This document shows, one piece after another, positions 31,942 to 46,825 of a DNA stretch of 64,000 bases (positions within the stretch are counted from its first letter, which is position 1; the number at the start of each line of letters is the position of its first letter). The translations under genes and the position numbers were made by a program. This DNA is from Daedaleopsis sinensis (Eukaryota > Basidiomycota > Agaricomycetes > Polyporales > Polyporaceae): positions 62,001 through 126,000 of the forward strand of contig CM066303.1 of assembly GCA_033807695.1 (NCBI GenBank). The letters run 5' to 3'. Under the pieces are notes generated by a model, which searched no databases, was not told the origin of the DNA, and worked only from the letters and a program-made list of their open reading frames with translations.

Positions 31942-33405
31942 CCGAGGATACGGACAACTGAGTGAGCAATAGACTTGGGAAGCAATGTTTTCAGACTCGA
32001 TCTCCAACGGCGTGCAACTCCTTCGCGGCTGGTGGTAAGAGTGATCCCGATATCTCGTAACAAGAGATGTTTGTCTTTGGTTACACAGAGGATGTCATCG
32101 AGTGCACGCCATTGTTCGACATCGGATTTCGAGTTTTTCATTCGAAGGGGGGAGAAGTGGAAGTATAGTGTGGAGATGTTAGGCGGCAGTCCATGCTCAA
32201 TGAGATGCTTGAGATCTCTCAGTGCAGTGTTATTCTTGATATTGACCATCAATGTGAGCTTGGAGAGGTTGCTGCACTTGTCAAGTACTGTTGTTACCAC
32301 TTTTTGAGGTGCCGATCAAGCAGGATTCACGACGAGGATGGTCAGCACTGAGCGTAAGCTCGCAAGCGACGGCAGATCACTCCTCTCACCTGCTTTGTCC
32401 TTCGGAGGTACGGGCACGACTAGTTGTTCAAGATCGATTAGAAGAGTTTCGAGATGCGTCCATAGAGAGTCCCGGAGTGTCCGGAAAAGGGTCACGGGAG
32501 GGCCTCCATATCTGACACTCTCCATGTTCACGGTCATCTAGATAACCCTTGTAAGCCATGGACGCGGCGGACTGCAATGCGCACGGTACCTGTAGTGCCG
32601 TTATATTCATCTGTTTTGACAGACGGAAGAGTAGATGATTTGGAAGTGCCCTTTGGTCATAAAGTACCCGTATACTTTGGAGGCACAGAGAGTTCAAAGT
32701 GGGGAGTGCAAGGAGGAGTCTTGCTAATTGAGCAATGTCTCCAAGAGTAACCCGGTGCAGTACTAGCTCTTCGATGACCGAGTACTGTTTCAGGAAATTT
32801 AGAGGAATGGGCCCGGAGTTTATGATGGCAGGGAACATCATTCTCTCGGTATGGAACGCCCAACTTCGCAGGTTAGGGAGGATACGAGGTAAGATAATCG
32901 ACGCAGCATCTGAACACCCATGTTCGCGTCCTAGAGTGACTACGACTGCGTAGACTAGGCTGGAGAGGAGCTTCGACGACATCAGGACATCCCGAAGTGC
33001 TTTCACTGTCGATAGATCCCGAACCCGGATGGTATAGTAGAGATGGACGCGGCTGCGGGGAAGCCAAGCTTGACATGTGAGGGCACAGTTCCGAAGGGAT
33101 GAAGGGTCGTCGGCGAGTTGGCCGATGACCTCTTCCGCAACCTCCACTGGAACCCGCGGGGAAAGGAGAGTTAGAGCCATTGGACCTGTGGGGGTTGACG
33201 GTGGCTCGGAGGGGGACGGCAGCGATTGTGGTGGTGTCGATACCGGTCCCTGCGGAGAAGAAAGACCTAGAGCCATCAAATTTCGAGAGTCAGGAGGGTG
33301 TGTGGGGCTGAGGGCAATGATGGGGACGACACCGATGGTGGTGGTGACGAGAAGGGCTACCCGCATCGATGAGAGGTGGATGTCGATGAACGCTTGAACG
33401 CTCAC
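31942..33405 (-). CDS. F-box protein with leucine-rich C-terminal part
   Basis: Probable SCF ubiquitin-ligase adaptor. Exon 1 (33405-32590) has a proline-rich start, then PRVPVEVAEEVIGQLADDPS, LRNCALTCQAWLPRSRVHLY and leucine-rich stretches (LLLALPTLNSLCLQSIRVLY). A 52-nt intron (donor gtaccg, acceptor tatctag) leads in phase to exon 2 from 32537 (MTVNMESVRYGGPP, LFRTLRDSLWTHLETLLIDL). The frame closes at a TGA at 32316, probably inside another intron whose donor I could not place in phase. It resumes as DKCSNLSKLTLMVNIKNN, LPPNISTLYFHFSPLRM and IGITLTTSREGVARRW up to a donor at 31942. The 3' exons are not visible, so the gene may be truncated there. It is a paralog of 12371-13039. The start could also be a downstream ATG (MALTLLSP), since the first 45 residues look unlike the family. 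Confidence 0.65.
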
Positions 33406-33785
33406 CCAAATAACCTGGCGTCTTGTCCCATCTGACAGCTGCCCCGCCTCATGTGGTAGGCATTGTCCGATGGGAAGACATCCACAATATCTTAAACGGT
33501 ACCGACGTGTCTAATGATCTCGACTCTGCTTGTGCATAATCACCTCTTGGGGACGAGACATCCACACGCATCACATCGATATCCTCGCTCTCTGAGGCTT
33601 ACCGTACCAGCCATTGACGAGACGAGATACTCGCATCGATAAGAGGGTGGATGAACGATGAACGCTCACTCAAAATAACCCGGCGTCTCAAAAGGCTGTA
33701 ACGTCTGGCAGCTTCCCCGCCTCGTGCGGTAGACATTGAATCATATTGACGTCTTTACATTGTCGTGGGAAGACATCCACGATAT
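33355..33785. repeat. Local diverged tandem duplication upstream of the F-box gene
   Basis: 33355-33500 and 33617-33785 resemble each other (GCATCGATGAGAGG vs GCATCGATAAGAGG, GGGAAGACATCCAC in both, CAGCTGCCCCGCCTC vs CAGCTTCCCCGCCTC) and both resemble the single stretch 13065-13200 of copy A. Copy B therefore gained a duplicated promoter-proximal segment. Confidence 0.6.
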
Positions 33786-33865
33786 CTTTGTCCACTTGTT
33801 TTGTGCGTAATCACCTCTTGAGGATGAGACATGTACGCGTATCACATCCTCGCTCTCTGTGGTTC

Positions 33866-34780
33866 AACTTTGCCAGTCATTCGCCCGCACACGGCGGGAA
33901 AGATTAGTCTCGGACCGGCGAGGGCAGCGGAGTATACCACACTGATTATCAGACATCAAACCCAAGTCGCAAGGTCCGATTGTGCATGACGTGTACACCG
34001 AGTAAGTGTCGTCTACTAGAGACTGAGTAGCCTGTCTACGTCTACAGATCAGAGCCATGGTGGACCAGCGAGCTTGACTCTCGGGCTCGACCGCGTGTTA
34101 GTGATCTTCGCGTCGCGATTCATATCGGGGGCTGAAGACTTTCTGGAAGACGTACCTATCGTCCGTGTAGACATGCGAGGAGGAGTAACAGGCTGTCAAG
34201 AATTTTTACTTTTGACCGGCGTACCGAATGGACGCACTCGCAGTGTAGACGCAGAGGTCGTATTGTATGTGCTGCACGCCCGGCTGCATGGTACCTTCTT
34301 CGTCTGGGCATTGAGATGCACTTTAAGGTGCCGGAGATGACTGCTAGCGCACTTCGCGAGTGTTCCGGTCGGTGTACTGCATGCAACATCCTCCGAGTCG
34401 TACAGCATCCGCTCAAGGTGCTCCGGGTGAGTGACAGCCCTGTCGGCATCTGACAGAAGGTATGTGAGTGTGCGTGTATGCGAATGTGCGAGTACTCACC
34501 TCAGAGCGTGTCTGCATGGCATCGTTGTCGACAGTGTCCATTGTCGACGACCCAGTCGTCCTAGCTGACATTGCGAGTCGTCCTATCGACCGTGACGCTT
34601 CCAGGCAAGTGCACTCGCCGTGTCGGACATGTACACAATGGGATCTGACGACGTCACCGGTCATTGAGAATCATTACGGGCAATCGAGGGACGTACCAGG
34701 TAGTGTCTCCGTATAGACAGTCCGCCATGCACTTTGGAGTACAGAACATGTCGGTCCACCTCTAATCGACCGTGATCAAT
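33866..34780. other. About 0.9-kb insertion relative to copy A
   Basis: Copy A reads continuously from CATCCTCGCTCTCTG (13319) into GCGTTGACAGCAGAG (13352). In copy B the same landmarks (33846 and about 34794) are about 0.9 kb further apart. The extra DNA has an 88-codon frame (34074-34340, MTLGLDRVLVIFASRFISGA), no recognised domain, and no obvious terminal repeats. Confidence 0.45.
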
Positions 34781-37170
34781 TCATCGTTGACCGTGCGTTG
34801 ACGGCAGAGCCTGCTCCCCGGTGCGAGCACCGCTCTCTCGCCTACAGGCGATGAACGATGTCAGCCGAGAGAACGGACGACAGCAAGCAGGACCTTGTGC
34901 GTGACATCGCTGGATCGTAGTCGGTCGCGTTCCGGAGCCCATGTCCGAGGTCAGCTAACCAGCCCGAGTACCAGGTCAGCGCCAGCAAGTGTACGATGAC
35001 AGGCACTACTATTTACCTCCAGACACCGCTACCGCTCTCTTCGCTCTCCAAATCGCACTGTCCAGCAAGCGCCACGCGCTGCCTACGCTCCAGCGCCGCT
35101 GGGAATTCTCAGCCACCACACAACAGTTGGAAGCTCACCGGCCGGTTCGTCCGGCAACAGATATATTCGCCCCGCACTACCATACACTGTTCGGCGTTCG
35201 CTCCTTCGAGGATCTATGCGCTCTAGAATATAGAAATAGAAGTAGCCCACCGCCCGGGAGCGCCGCCCCCCGACTCCCAGGACAGTCCTCCTCCAGATAT
35301 TCGCGGGCGCACGCCGCACGCGTGTGTCGACTCGGACGCGGCCGAGTGTGCAGACGCACACTGTGCTGAGGTCTGCGGTGTTGGCACAGCTGCTATGGAT
35401 TCGAACAACGGCCTCCGGACGAATGGGCGTGGCAGCGACGGCGTAACGACCCGAAGGGTGTCAGGAGCAGTCAGAGCACGCCAGAGCGTCGTTCCGCTCC
35501 CTCCTCAATACGCGTCCTACCGGACATGAAGTGGGCTGCACTCCACATCGGTCGTACGCCATGGTCTTGCGCCCGGGCCATGGTGCGACGTCCTGTAGCC
35601 CGCGAGAGCCGCATACATGGTTGCGATGCGACTGCACCACGTAGAGCCGCGATTGGTCACGCGCGCACGAGAAGGACGTTTCCGCACGACATGTGCCGAT
35701 TGGATGTCGCACTCGACGAAGGCTTCGGTGTGAACCGTCCTGCGCGGCCATCTCTCGCCCGCGTCAAACAGAGGGACATCGACACATGAAAAGAGCGACA
35801 GGCGGCGCCATTCGTGATACACGCGAGATAGGGCGTCGACAGGTGTGCGAGGGGGACGAGGAGCGGTATCACGCACCGCGCGGTCTGATTTCCGAAATGT
35901 TGGCACCGAGGGAGGAGACGACCACGCGCGGGGCCGCGCGCGCGACGCCGCATCCGGATCGTCTCTCGTTAAGCTCTCGGGACACAGCGACGATTTTGCA
36001 CGGGCGATGCACGGTGTTGAAGACGGGCGGTGAACTCAATTGATGTATGCGCATATACCTCTTGAGGCGCTCCGCGCAATGCGCCAAATGAGAGCGGAGG
36101 GCTGTGAGCAAACATCGCAGATCCGTCTCAATATGGAGCTTTCGGGTCTCCGCAGGGCTTCGACCGAGGCAGAGACAGCGACTACAAGAGCCGCATGGTG
36201 ATGTGCGACATCCCGTCCGGCCGGTATGTCTCTTACACCGGGAAGGTGTGACAAACTTGTGGACAACGATGGAATATACAGAGGCGAGTGGTAGACTTAC
36301 TTGGCGTGTGCACAAATACCCCTCGTCTGCTCACAGGGAAGCGTTCCCTGCCTTGTCCCCACCACTTCTTGTCCCAGGATGTGCAGGATGACCGTCACTG
36401 GTGGGTCGAGTCGCGTGACGTGAGGTTGAGAGCCCCCGATGGGAAGAAGTCGATATGTTGGTCCTCGAGAGGTCCTAGTAGCAGCCGCCTGTGGGGTCAT
36501 GGAGGACGATAGCATGCGAGTTAGACGGGCTCTGGGGTAGCCAATGGAGCTGAGTGAGACGAGGGCGGTTGACAGCGGTCGGACGGTCGAGTAGGGATGT
36601 ACTAGATAGTCACCAGTTACTAGTCACCACTAGTCGCAGATCCGACGGATGCGGGCGACGAACGGTCGCAGAGACCCAGTTGCAATGCATAGAGAACCGC
36701 ATCCGGGTTCTGTAAGTCAAGCGGGGATAAATGATTAAGGATAGAGGCGGAGATAGAGCCAGAGTGGAGAGCGAGGAGAGCAGGGCACGGGAGAACACGA
36801 GGAGAGCGAGCTGGACAGAGAGAGTCTCAAGAAGCGGTTAGTTTGTATGCGCTAGCTAAGCTCAAGCCGTTGAAGACTTACGTAGATGGTTCGAAACGAG
36901 TAACGAATAGACTCGGAGTACTTGGTGTGCCCAGCCCTGGGCCGGGCCCTGCAGCGAAGACCAGTCAGAGAGCGAGTTGGCGTCGGGGAAAGAGCAGGAT
37001 TTGAGCAGAGTCCGCGGTGTTCAGCACAAGCTTCCAGCCGAGTGCAGAGCAAGCTGAAGAGGACCACATTAATATCAAGCAGCAGACTCCAGAGGACGAG
37101 CGTCGAGGAGGGAGAAAAGGCCGCTGTGAGCAAGCTGGAGGCGCCCGCAGTCCCGCCTCCTCATACTTCC
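34781..37170. repeat. Segmental repeat, copy B, distal part
   Basis: Matches 13345-15800 of copy A in the same order and orientation, much diverged and with indels. On the - strand GPTYRLLPIGGSQPHV and GTRQGTLPCE correspond to GPTCRLLPIAGSLPHV and RMGKEMLPCE in A, followed in both by a donor (gtgagcag). This suggests a shared ancestral gene, now without a continuous model. Confidence 0.6.
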
Positions 37171-37688
37171 CACGCCACAAAGCCACCAAGATGCCCTGCA
37201 CTGCCGCCTCTTCGTCAACCACTCGGAGTCCGAGGAACGAGTCGAAGCAGTCTCTCGGACGTCCAACGTTCGACGCTCGAGGTACGCTAATTGATCTCAT
37301 CCTTTGAGGCGCAGATAACCTTCATTCGCTCCAAGCCTGTCCTATTTTCGAATTCAGATATCCAGAACTGCTCACTTTCTCGACTCGGGCGCGTGCCGCC
37401 TGCTGACACCTGGACGAGTCCATTCATCCCGGGATGCACGCATCCAGACCACACTCTCGTTGACCGGTTCCCGCGGCAACGTGAAAAGATGCTAGTAGAA
37501 CCATGTTTTGCTAGAGAAGTTTATTTTGCGCAATACACAATTACCGAGTACGCAAATCTCAAGTCCCCAGTTGCACGCTTTGCATCATATTATCTACTGA
37601 CGCGGATAAATAACGATTCAGCGACTGCTTCCCACCGGTGACTAGTGACTTTCACCTTCATATACCCCCAGCCATGATGCCATCACGC
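37171..37688. other. Spacer with a possible short + exon
   Basis: An ATG at 37191 reads MPCTAASSSTTRSPRNESKQ and meets a donor-like GGTACGC near 37281. No partner exon was found. Otherwise nothing is recognised. Confidence 0.25.
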
Positions 37689-39558
37689 TCAAGGGAGGTG
37701 CGTCGCGCCGTCGAACAGGACATTCAGCCACGCAGCAAGCCTGAAGCCCTGCTTCGCCAGCTGCAAGTCGATCTATCGCCGCACGCCGGCGTCGCAGAAA
37801 AGCGATCCTATCCGTCAGACATATGGGCGTAGACACGGAAGAGCGGAGTACTCACGACGGGGATCGCGTTCGCGAAGTACGTCCCGCTGCAGAGGTCCTC
37901 CCCGGTCGTGAAGTCGAACACGACGGACTAGATCCGAGGTCAATTCGGGTTCCGCGTGTAAGGTATAAGGTGCAAGGTGGTCAGCTCTCGGCGTTCAACG
38001 TTCAGCTCTGACGGCAGACTCACGCAGTCGAACGCGTTCGACTCGGCCGCCCACACGAGCGGGCACGCGAGCGGGGTGATCGCCTCCTCAGCCTGAACTT
38101 CACGCACGAGGTTCTTCAGCTCGCGCTCGAGGATGCTTCCCTCCGCGTCGCGCCTCGCGAGCCGCTCGGTCGGCGAGGAGCACGCGATCCACGAAGCGGC
38201 CTGGGACTTGAAGGAGCCGGTCTATTCGCGGAAGGCGTCAATGGCGAGATCGTCGTTAGAGGAGAGGGGTGTGGGGCGGAGCAGAGAATGGGCGAGGGGG
38301 TGCGCACCTGGATCTGCGCGACGAGGTCGAGCGCGTACTGCTGCGGGGTCCCGCCGTGGCTTTGGTCGATGTGCTTCGTGACCATGCCAGTGTCTGCCAT
38401 GAGTCGTGTTCGTCAGCGAGATACATATTGCATCCCTGGACAAAGCGAGCTTCGCGCGCATGCTTACCCCAGACCTAATGTACACGCTGTCGCTGAGCAT
38501 GATAAAAGGAAGACGTATGATAATGTGGACGTACAGAGTGCAAGTTCGTCGAGGACTCTCCGGAGCACTTTGCCGCAATGCCGTTTCCGCCCTCTTCAAG
38601 AGCCTGTGCGTACAGAGCGTAAGAGGGGCCAATCGAGTGCGAACACTGTACTCACTTCGACGTGGAGCGGCTGCCCGATGTCGCCGATGAACTGCATAAG
38701 ACTCGGTTGAGTGGCTGATGTTCAAGATTCGGGGTATACGGAGCGATACGTACGTGGTCTATGTCCGGGGGTGCAGTACGTCGCCAGGATGAGTAGCAGT
38801 TCAGTGGCATCAAGACACACATGTGTGGACTTACCGAGGAAGAGCAGCGCCTCCAATGTATGCTCTTTTGTGAGCCGTCCATCGACGACGCGAGAGGTGA
38901 AGTTTGCGATCGCAGTGACTGAATAGAACCATTATAGCGGAATGAGGCGGAAGAATAGGCCCGAGACGAGCGGAGACGGCTTACGGATGCAGATGCCGTC
39001 GGCGCAGTCCCTCTGCTCATTCACGGAGCACGACGTCGGCGGGGAATCTATCCCGTGATGGTAGGTTAGCCGAAACTGGGTGTCTCTTTAACATGTGAAC
39101 TAACCGCTGACCTTCAGCATCGACGAAGTGCAGGTCTGCCGACCACTTGAACGCGGCCTCGCCCTTGACCTGGTCTGCCCACTGTGCATGCAAACAAAAG
39201 TCGTTTGGGCGCGTAAGTGTAACGAACACTTTCAGTGATGAAAGGCGGAAAAGATACAGACGATTGCTGCCGGGCCGAGGTTGAAATCCCACGTCGCGTT
39301 GAGCGTGGATTGGACAAAAGCAAGCGCCTTGGGGGCGAGCAGCTGTAGTGTATGTTCAGTAGACGTCAAAGATTGGGACGCAGAACGAGCGCACCTGCTG
39401 TGCGACGAAGCTATATGCAGGAAGGGTGCATCGTAAGCACAGGTAGAGAGCCTGGAAGATCAGAACACATACCCGACAGTCTCATGTCCTAGGTTCCCCC
39501 AGGCGTACGCGTGGATTGCGCTACCGAGAACCAAGAGGGAAGTCGTGAGTCGAACCAT
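37689..39558 (-). CDS. Secreted S1/P1-type zinc nuclease
   Basis: Extracellular single-strand endonuclease/3'-nucleotidase of the S1/P1 family (three zinc ions). A 19-residue signal peptide (MVRLTTSLLVLGSAIHAYA) ends just before Trp, so the mature N-terminus WGNLGHET supplies the first ligands (W1, H6). Small exons follow: FVAQQ, LLAPKALAFVQSTLNATWDF, WADQVKGEAAFKWS and ADLHFVDAE (H60 type), DSPPTSCSVNEQRDCADGI, VTAIANFTSRVVDGRLTKEH, FIGDIGQPLHVE (H116, D120, H126 type), DTGMVTKHIDQ, GGTPQQYALDLVAQIQ and TGSFKSQAASWIACSSPTER. The end reads LACPLVWAAESNAFDC, VVFDFTTGEDLCSGTYFANA and IDLQLAKQGFRLAAWLNVLF. One exon before DTGM does not read: the expected N-L-H-x-V-W appears as CAT TAG GTC TGG (about 38475) in a frame that does not match the preceding Cys. 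Either that exon is damaged or I misplaced it. Without it the gene would lack the H149-type ligand. Confidence 0.85.
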
Positions 39559-41480
39559 CGTCTGAGTCGTTCCAACCGAGCTGTACAAGACTGACAGAGT
39601 ACGCGGACGGTTCCTCCAACGCAGGACTCATATATATCCTCCAAAGACCGATACTGCTCGACCGTCGCCGAGAATAGACGGATGCGGCCCACGCGTGTAT
39701 TCCTGGGAGCTTTCGCGCGATGTGCCAAAAATGGCCGCACGTGCATGCGTCCGTGGCGAACAAAGTGCCAAATGCAGGGCAAGACATACGGCGCATGGTC
39801 CTTCGAGAGCTCGGAGGCATCGGAGATCAGCCGGGTCGGAGAGCGAGAAGCGAGATCGTCTGTTGATGGGTCTCGAGAAGGGTGTCGAACTGCCCTGCGT
39901 TAACGAGTGCATGCGCAAGTGGTGGTCGCCCATTCGTGTCCCTGATTGACTGGCGCAGTAGGCACGGACTTGCATCGGGAACGTGCGTCCGCGGATCTTG
40001 CTCTCGGTGAGCGAGACGTAGAAGTCACCATAGAGCGAGAAGTTTATGTCTCCGCTGTGTCAGAATACGGACCACCGGTATGAAGCGACTGATCTGCAAA
40101 TTATCCACGCTGCGTGCGAGTATCTGGCATTGGACGAGTGGGATAGGAGTATAGTCAAAAGGGGATAAACGTTCAAAAAGTTCTTGAACACGGCCTCCGA
40201 ATGTGTCTGTTACCAGAATAGGAAGCGTACCAACCTACCTAAAGTCATACGAGGCAGTCAGGGCATGTGTCGTGCTCCTGCCCTTCAAGACGCGCCCTAA
40301 TGGCAAAAGTTCCGGAAGGCGAATGATGAACTCACTTGGTGTGTACGCATCTGCCCCTCGGTCTGTTCAGAAACTGATTTCTGTCCCTCATGATTTCCTT
40401 CTCGTCAGAGACTCGGGTTGAAGAACTTACCTCAACAAGACTGGAGTTGGACCAGAGGAGTCGTGCAAATGAGTGCAATCTTGCTGCAAGACTCAAACGC
40501 CGCACAGGAGGAGTAGACAGTCGCAGCCGTCAATGCTTCAATAGCGCATTACTTCTTTTGTCGAGTCTAACGACAAAATATGAAGAGACCCAAAGTCTCC
40601 AGAGAATTAGGTAGCAGCACACGACAGTAGGAGGCAGAAACGGAAGACGCCCATCCTGCCCGCACTACGGGTACTAAGCGCGTGGGCGGGCCGTGGCGGT
40701 CCGGGAACAATCCTCCTCACATCAAAGCTGCCGCCGTGCTCCTTTCTCGCGCTCCGCATCTTCTCTCCCGCCTTCATCCACTTGAAGGGTGAGCGCGCTG
40801 CTTCGCACGCCATATGCGATTCCACATACAGTAATGCATATGCACAATGTTGGGTACTAGTCATTAGTGGCGCACACAATCTAGGACAGTCTCAAAGCAT
40901 ACTGACTTCCTGCATAACTCGGAGTGGTCAACGTTCAAACGTTCAACGGTGGGGAGTACCAGTGTACAACACACAACGTTAACGTACTACTACTTAGTAT
41001 GCGAGGTAAATAATAACCCAATCAGGTGTCGTAATACAAGTAACACTGGAGGAAAGACTCGGGACGATGTCCAGGTGGTGTCACTGCACGCGGACCTAGA
41101 GTGTATGAGACAGGCTAAAGGGATCGGGTGAGGGAGATCGGCTCGTAGACCAGCCTCTAGCTCCCGGAAGACAGTCGCCTAGAGGGAGAGAGAAATGGAA
41201 CTTCAGGTTAAAGCGATCCAGTCATAAAGCCGGGACGAGTGCACGCGGGCGAGGAGACTCGGATCTAGAGCTCGAGTAGACGTTGAAGGACCGTCCTTCC
41301 CTCAAGTCAATGGGTCCTTCATCATCTGCCTAGGGTCGGAGACAAGAGGAGAGGTGACGAGGAGGAGAGCAGTAGTAGAGGAGGGAGGGGCGCGTGTTCG
41401 GACAGAGCCGGGTGGCACGCCGGGTGCCATAGGAGATCACGTGTCGTCGACTTATCCGAAGGAGAACTTACCGATTCACT
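39559..41480. other. 1.9 kb without a supported gene
   Basis: Includes the nuclease promoter (a TATA-like TATATATCC on the - strand at about 39630), unrecognised DNA, and the region upstream of the first aminopeptidase copy. Only scattered short frames are open. Confidence 0.5.
40730..40787 (+). repeat. Isolated 58-bp copy of the aminopeptidase 5' flank
   Basis: CCGCCGTGCTCCTTTCTCGC through CCGCCTTCATCCA is nearly identical to 59880-59934, which directly precedes copy 3 of the aminopeptidase gene. Here it lies about 700 bp before copy 1, with unrelated DNA on both sides. Confidence 0.75.
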
Positions 41481-44133
<2,653 letters not shown>

Positions 44134-44157
44134 GTACGTTGATAAATACGTTGGAAA

Positions 44158-44325
44158 GGGCGTATTCTGGCTCATATAGAACACCGGGCGTATTCAGGCT
44201 CATAAAGGAAACTGGGCGGTTTCTGGCTCATATAGGGAACAGGGCGGTTTCAACTCATATAGGACACTGGGCGTGTTCCAGCTCATATAGGGAACAGGGC
44301 GGTTTCAACTCATGCAGGAAACTGG
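44158..44325 (+). repeat. Minisatellite, array copy 1 (degenerate)
   Basis: About six imperfect 26-28-bp units built on GGGCGTATTC and GGCTCATATAG, many mutated to GGGCGGTTTC. It lies directly after the last aminopeptidase donor. Confidence 0.85.
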
Positions 44326-44560
44326 GCTCGTAGGCCATATAGCATAGTGGTCTCTCTCTGTGTCTCACTGCCGCTGCTCTCGCACTCGCACTCGCACTAG
44401 CTGCTGGCGACGACTCGGGCTCTACTGTGCTACAGCTCTGTCTACACCCTCCTGCGCACCGGGCTCGCTTCTCTGGGCACCTGGGCGCTCTCCCACCCAC
44501 CGTCCGCCGATCTGGATGAGTCCCTGGATCTCTCGGCTGACGTCGTGCTTCGGTTCCCAG

Positions 44561-44860
44561 GACCTCTCGGAGCCGCGTCCGCTGCCTGCGCAACGTCAGC
44601 GCGATGTTCACAGGTAAGTACCAACGACCCTGTACCTTTCACTGCGGGTCTGACCGTCTCCGAGTCCAGAGCGTCCCTCGATGTTTGCGCAGCTGCAACA
44701 AACAGTCAGTAAGTCGTGTCTTCATGCTGACGGCCGTGTCTCACCGCAGAGTCGTCGGACGCGGTAGTCACCGTCCGTCGAGCACTGTTGACGATGCTCA
44801 CTGATGGCCCTGACGGCGCTGCAGTGCACGGACTTACTCCGGTGCGTCTATCGACTGCAG
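44561..44860 (+). other. Unrecognised spliced coding segment (unit 1)
   Basis: Three exons with good borders join in phase: 44561-44613, 44670-44704 and 44750-44860. They read DLSEPRPLPAQRQRDVH, ASLDVCAAATN and SSDAVVTVRRALLTMLTDGP. Start and end exons are not placed. The homologous segments are 53829-54128 and 63206-63505. No family recognised. Confidence 0.35.
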
Positions 44861-46825
44861 GTGAGTCAGACAGTCGGTCGTGAGCATGGCAGCGTACGAC
44901 GACGACTCGGACATACCAAAGAGAGCTGCGAGCACTCGACGACCTGCGCCTGCGCCCGACGGCCGACCGAACGCTTGTGGGTCCACCGGTAGCGTAGCCG
45001 ATGCCGGGGCATGGGCGCACGGCGTCGAGCACCGCCGGGGAGTGCGACAGTGAGCTCACCAGCGAGAGAGCCCGTGTCTACGTCGTTCAGGTCAGTCCTC
45101 GCCCGCGTGTGGATACAGAAAGAACTTCACGTACCATGTGTCGAGTACCGAGCATGTCAATGCAATGCCGCTGCTGCCGCCGCCGCCGTTTGCATGTCCC
45201 GGAGCTCGTGGTGAGTTCTGTAGCCTGAGAGACTGATCAGCCGTCAAACGAGGGCGTGTATATGTAACATACTTGACATACCAGTGCACGCACGAACATC
45301 GCCAACGCTGTGCGACCCTACCCGCTGCTTGACGTGTGAGTCCGGTCTCCAGTTGGAGACCGTCGACCTTGAGAGCTTCGACCACATGTTGAGACGTGGA
45401 GCACTGGCGACTGGTCGACGACGAGGAGCGTCTGCGGTAGGTCCCGCAAAGGAATGAGAGCAGGAGCTGACATTGTCGGAATAGTTGACACGCCGAGCTA
45501 AGCCCCCGTCGAATAGCCTCGCCGTGACTGCCTATGGAATGCAGTCCCCGGTGATGGACATTCGACGTAGAGGCCCCCGGGTTCAACTCGCGACTGCGGA
45601 CGGCGACAAGGAGCGTGTGTGAGATGTTGGATATAGCAGCATGGGGTAGAACGGCCGACGGATGCCCCCGAAGAGGGCAGAGGGAGTTGTAGTAGATCCA
45701 AAGTGGGACACCGAGTCTGTGACGAGAGATGTTGGAAAGCGTCACGAGACAGACCCGAGTGTGAACGAGCCGGTGCAGGAAGCTTTGATGTGAGAGAGTG
45801 AGACCCAACAGCGGGCCTGGCCAGTGGCATTATCCTACGCGGGGGTCTCAGTGAGTACATATAGCTCATCAGACACGCTGTATGGACGTACCTCCGTGAA
45901 GGTCTGAGCCAATCTCAGACCACACCGGAGAGTTGGAGCGGGGGGAGTCGACGGACGACGGAGAACTAGTCTTCAGGTTCGTGCGTCGAGCCCGGACCCG
46001 AGGCGAGCGGGCGAGAGCGTGGATCCCGCCGCGAGAGATGGGGGACTCGAAGCTTCGGCAGCAGGTACGAGCAGCGAGTCAGAACGACGGTTCAAGCACA
46101 GCGTGAATCGGACGGTACACTCACCGAAAACCCTCCGAAACTCGTCCAAGAGCTCGTCACCCGTGCTCGGGACGACCTGCACTCGACGACGGCCGACGAC
46201 CTCGGGCAGCCGCAAGCTCTCGGGCTCGCCGACCAGTCCGTACACGCTCTTGAATCCTGCGCACGACAGCAGTGAGTATCTGTGATGCCATGGTCGGAAG
46301 ACTTCAGACGACTCACCCGTTGTTGCAGCGGCATCTCGTGGATGCGTGTCTCCGCCGTAATGACAGGGAGAGCAAGCGGCGGCCGGTGAATGTGCAGAGG
46401 CGGACGAGTGGATCTCGAGAACGACAGAATGTATATGATGGTGCGAGGCGAAGGAGAGGAGGACGAGAACAACAACGCATGGGAGGAGGGCCAGCGTGAC
46501 GACGGACAGGAGGAGAACGGAGGACGCGGAGGGGGAGGGGGAGGAGACGAGGCGTGGAGGAGTCAACCTAGATAATATTAGATATCCCGAAGGTTCTACG
46601 TAGTTTATGCGGACTTCTCTGTCACAGTGGGCGCGCAGTTGGGAATCAATCAATTTCCCAACTCCAGACCGAACTTCTGCGTGCGAAATTCGTGTATATC
46701 ATCATGTTCAGCCGCTCTCCGCATGGTTTCCCAAGCTCCGAGTCTTCCGAGACTTCAGACAATGTAATTATTCTGCGATCTTATTCTGCTCCGCGAGCAA
46801 TCTCAATAGGAGAGGTAACTACAGC
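44861..46825. other. Unresolved part of unit 1
   Basis: Contains a 238-codon open frame on the - strand (45092-45808) that stays open at 243 codons in unit 2 despite indels, and a - strand stretch reading FKSVYGLVGEPESLRLPEVV and STGDELLDEFRRVF (about 46110-46270) that ends at a donor and may be a real exon. No family recognised. Confidence 0.3.

Noticed and set aside
45580..45605. GGTTCAACTCG resembling a tRNA B box (also at about 54968)
   Set aside because: No A box, no cloverleaf stems and no terminator T-run around it.
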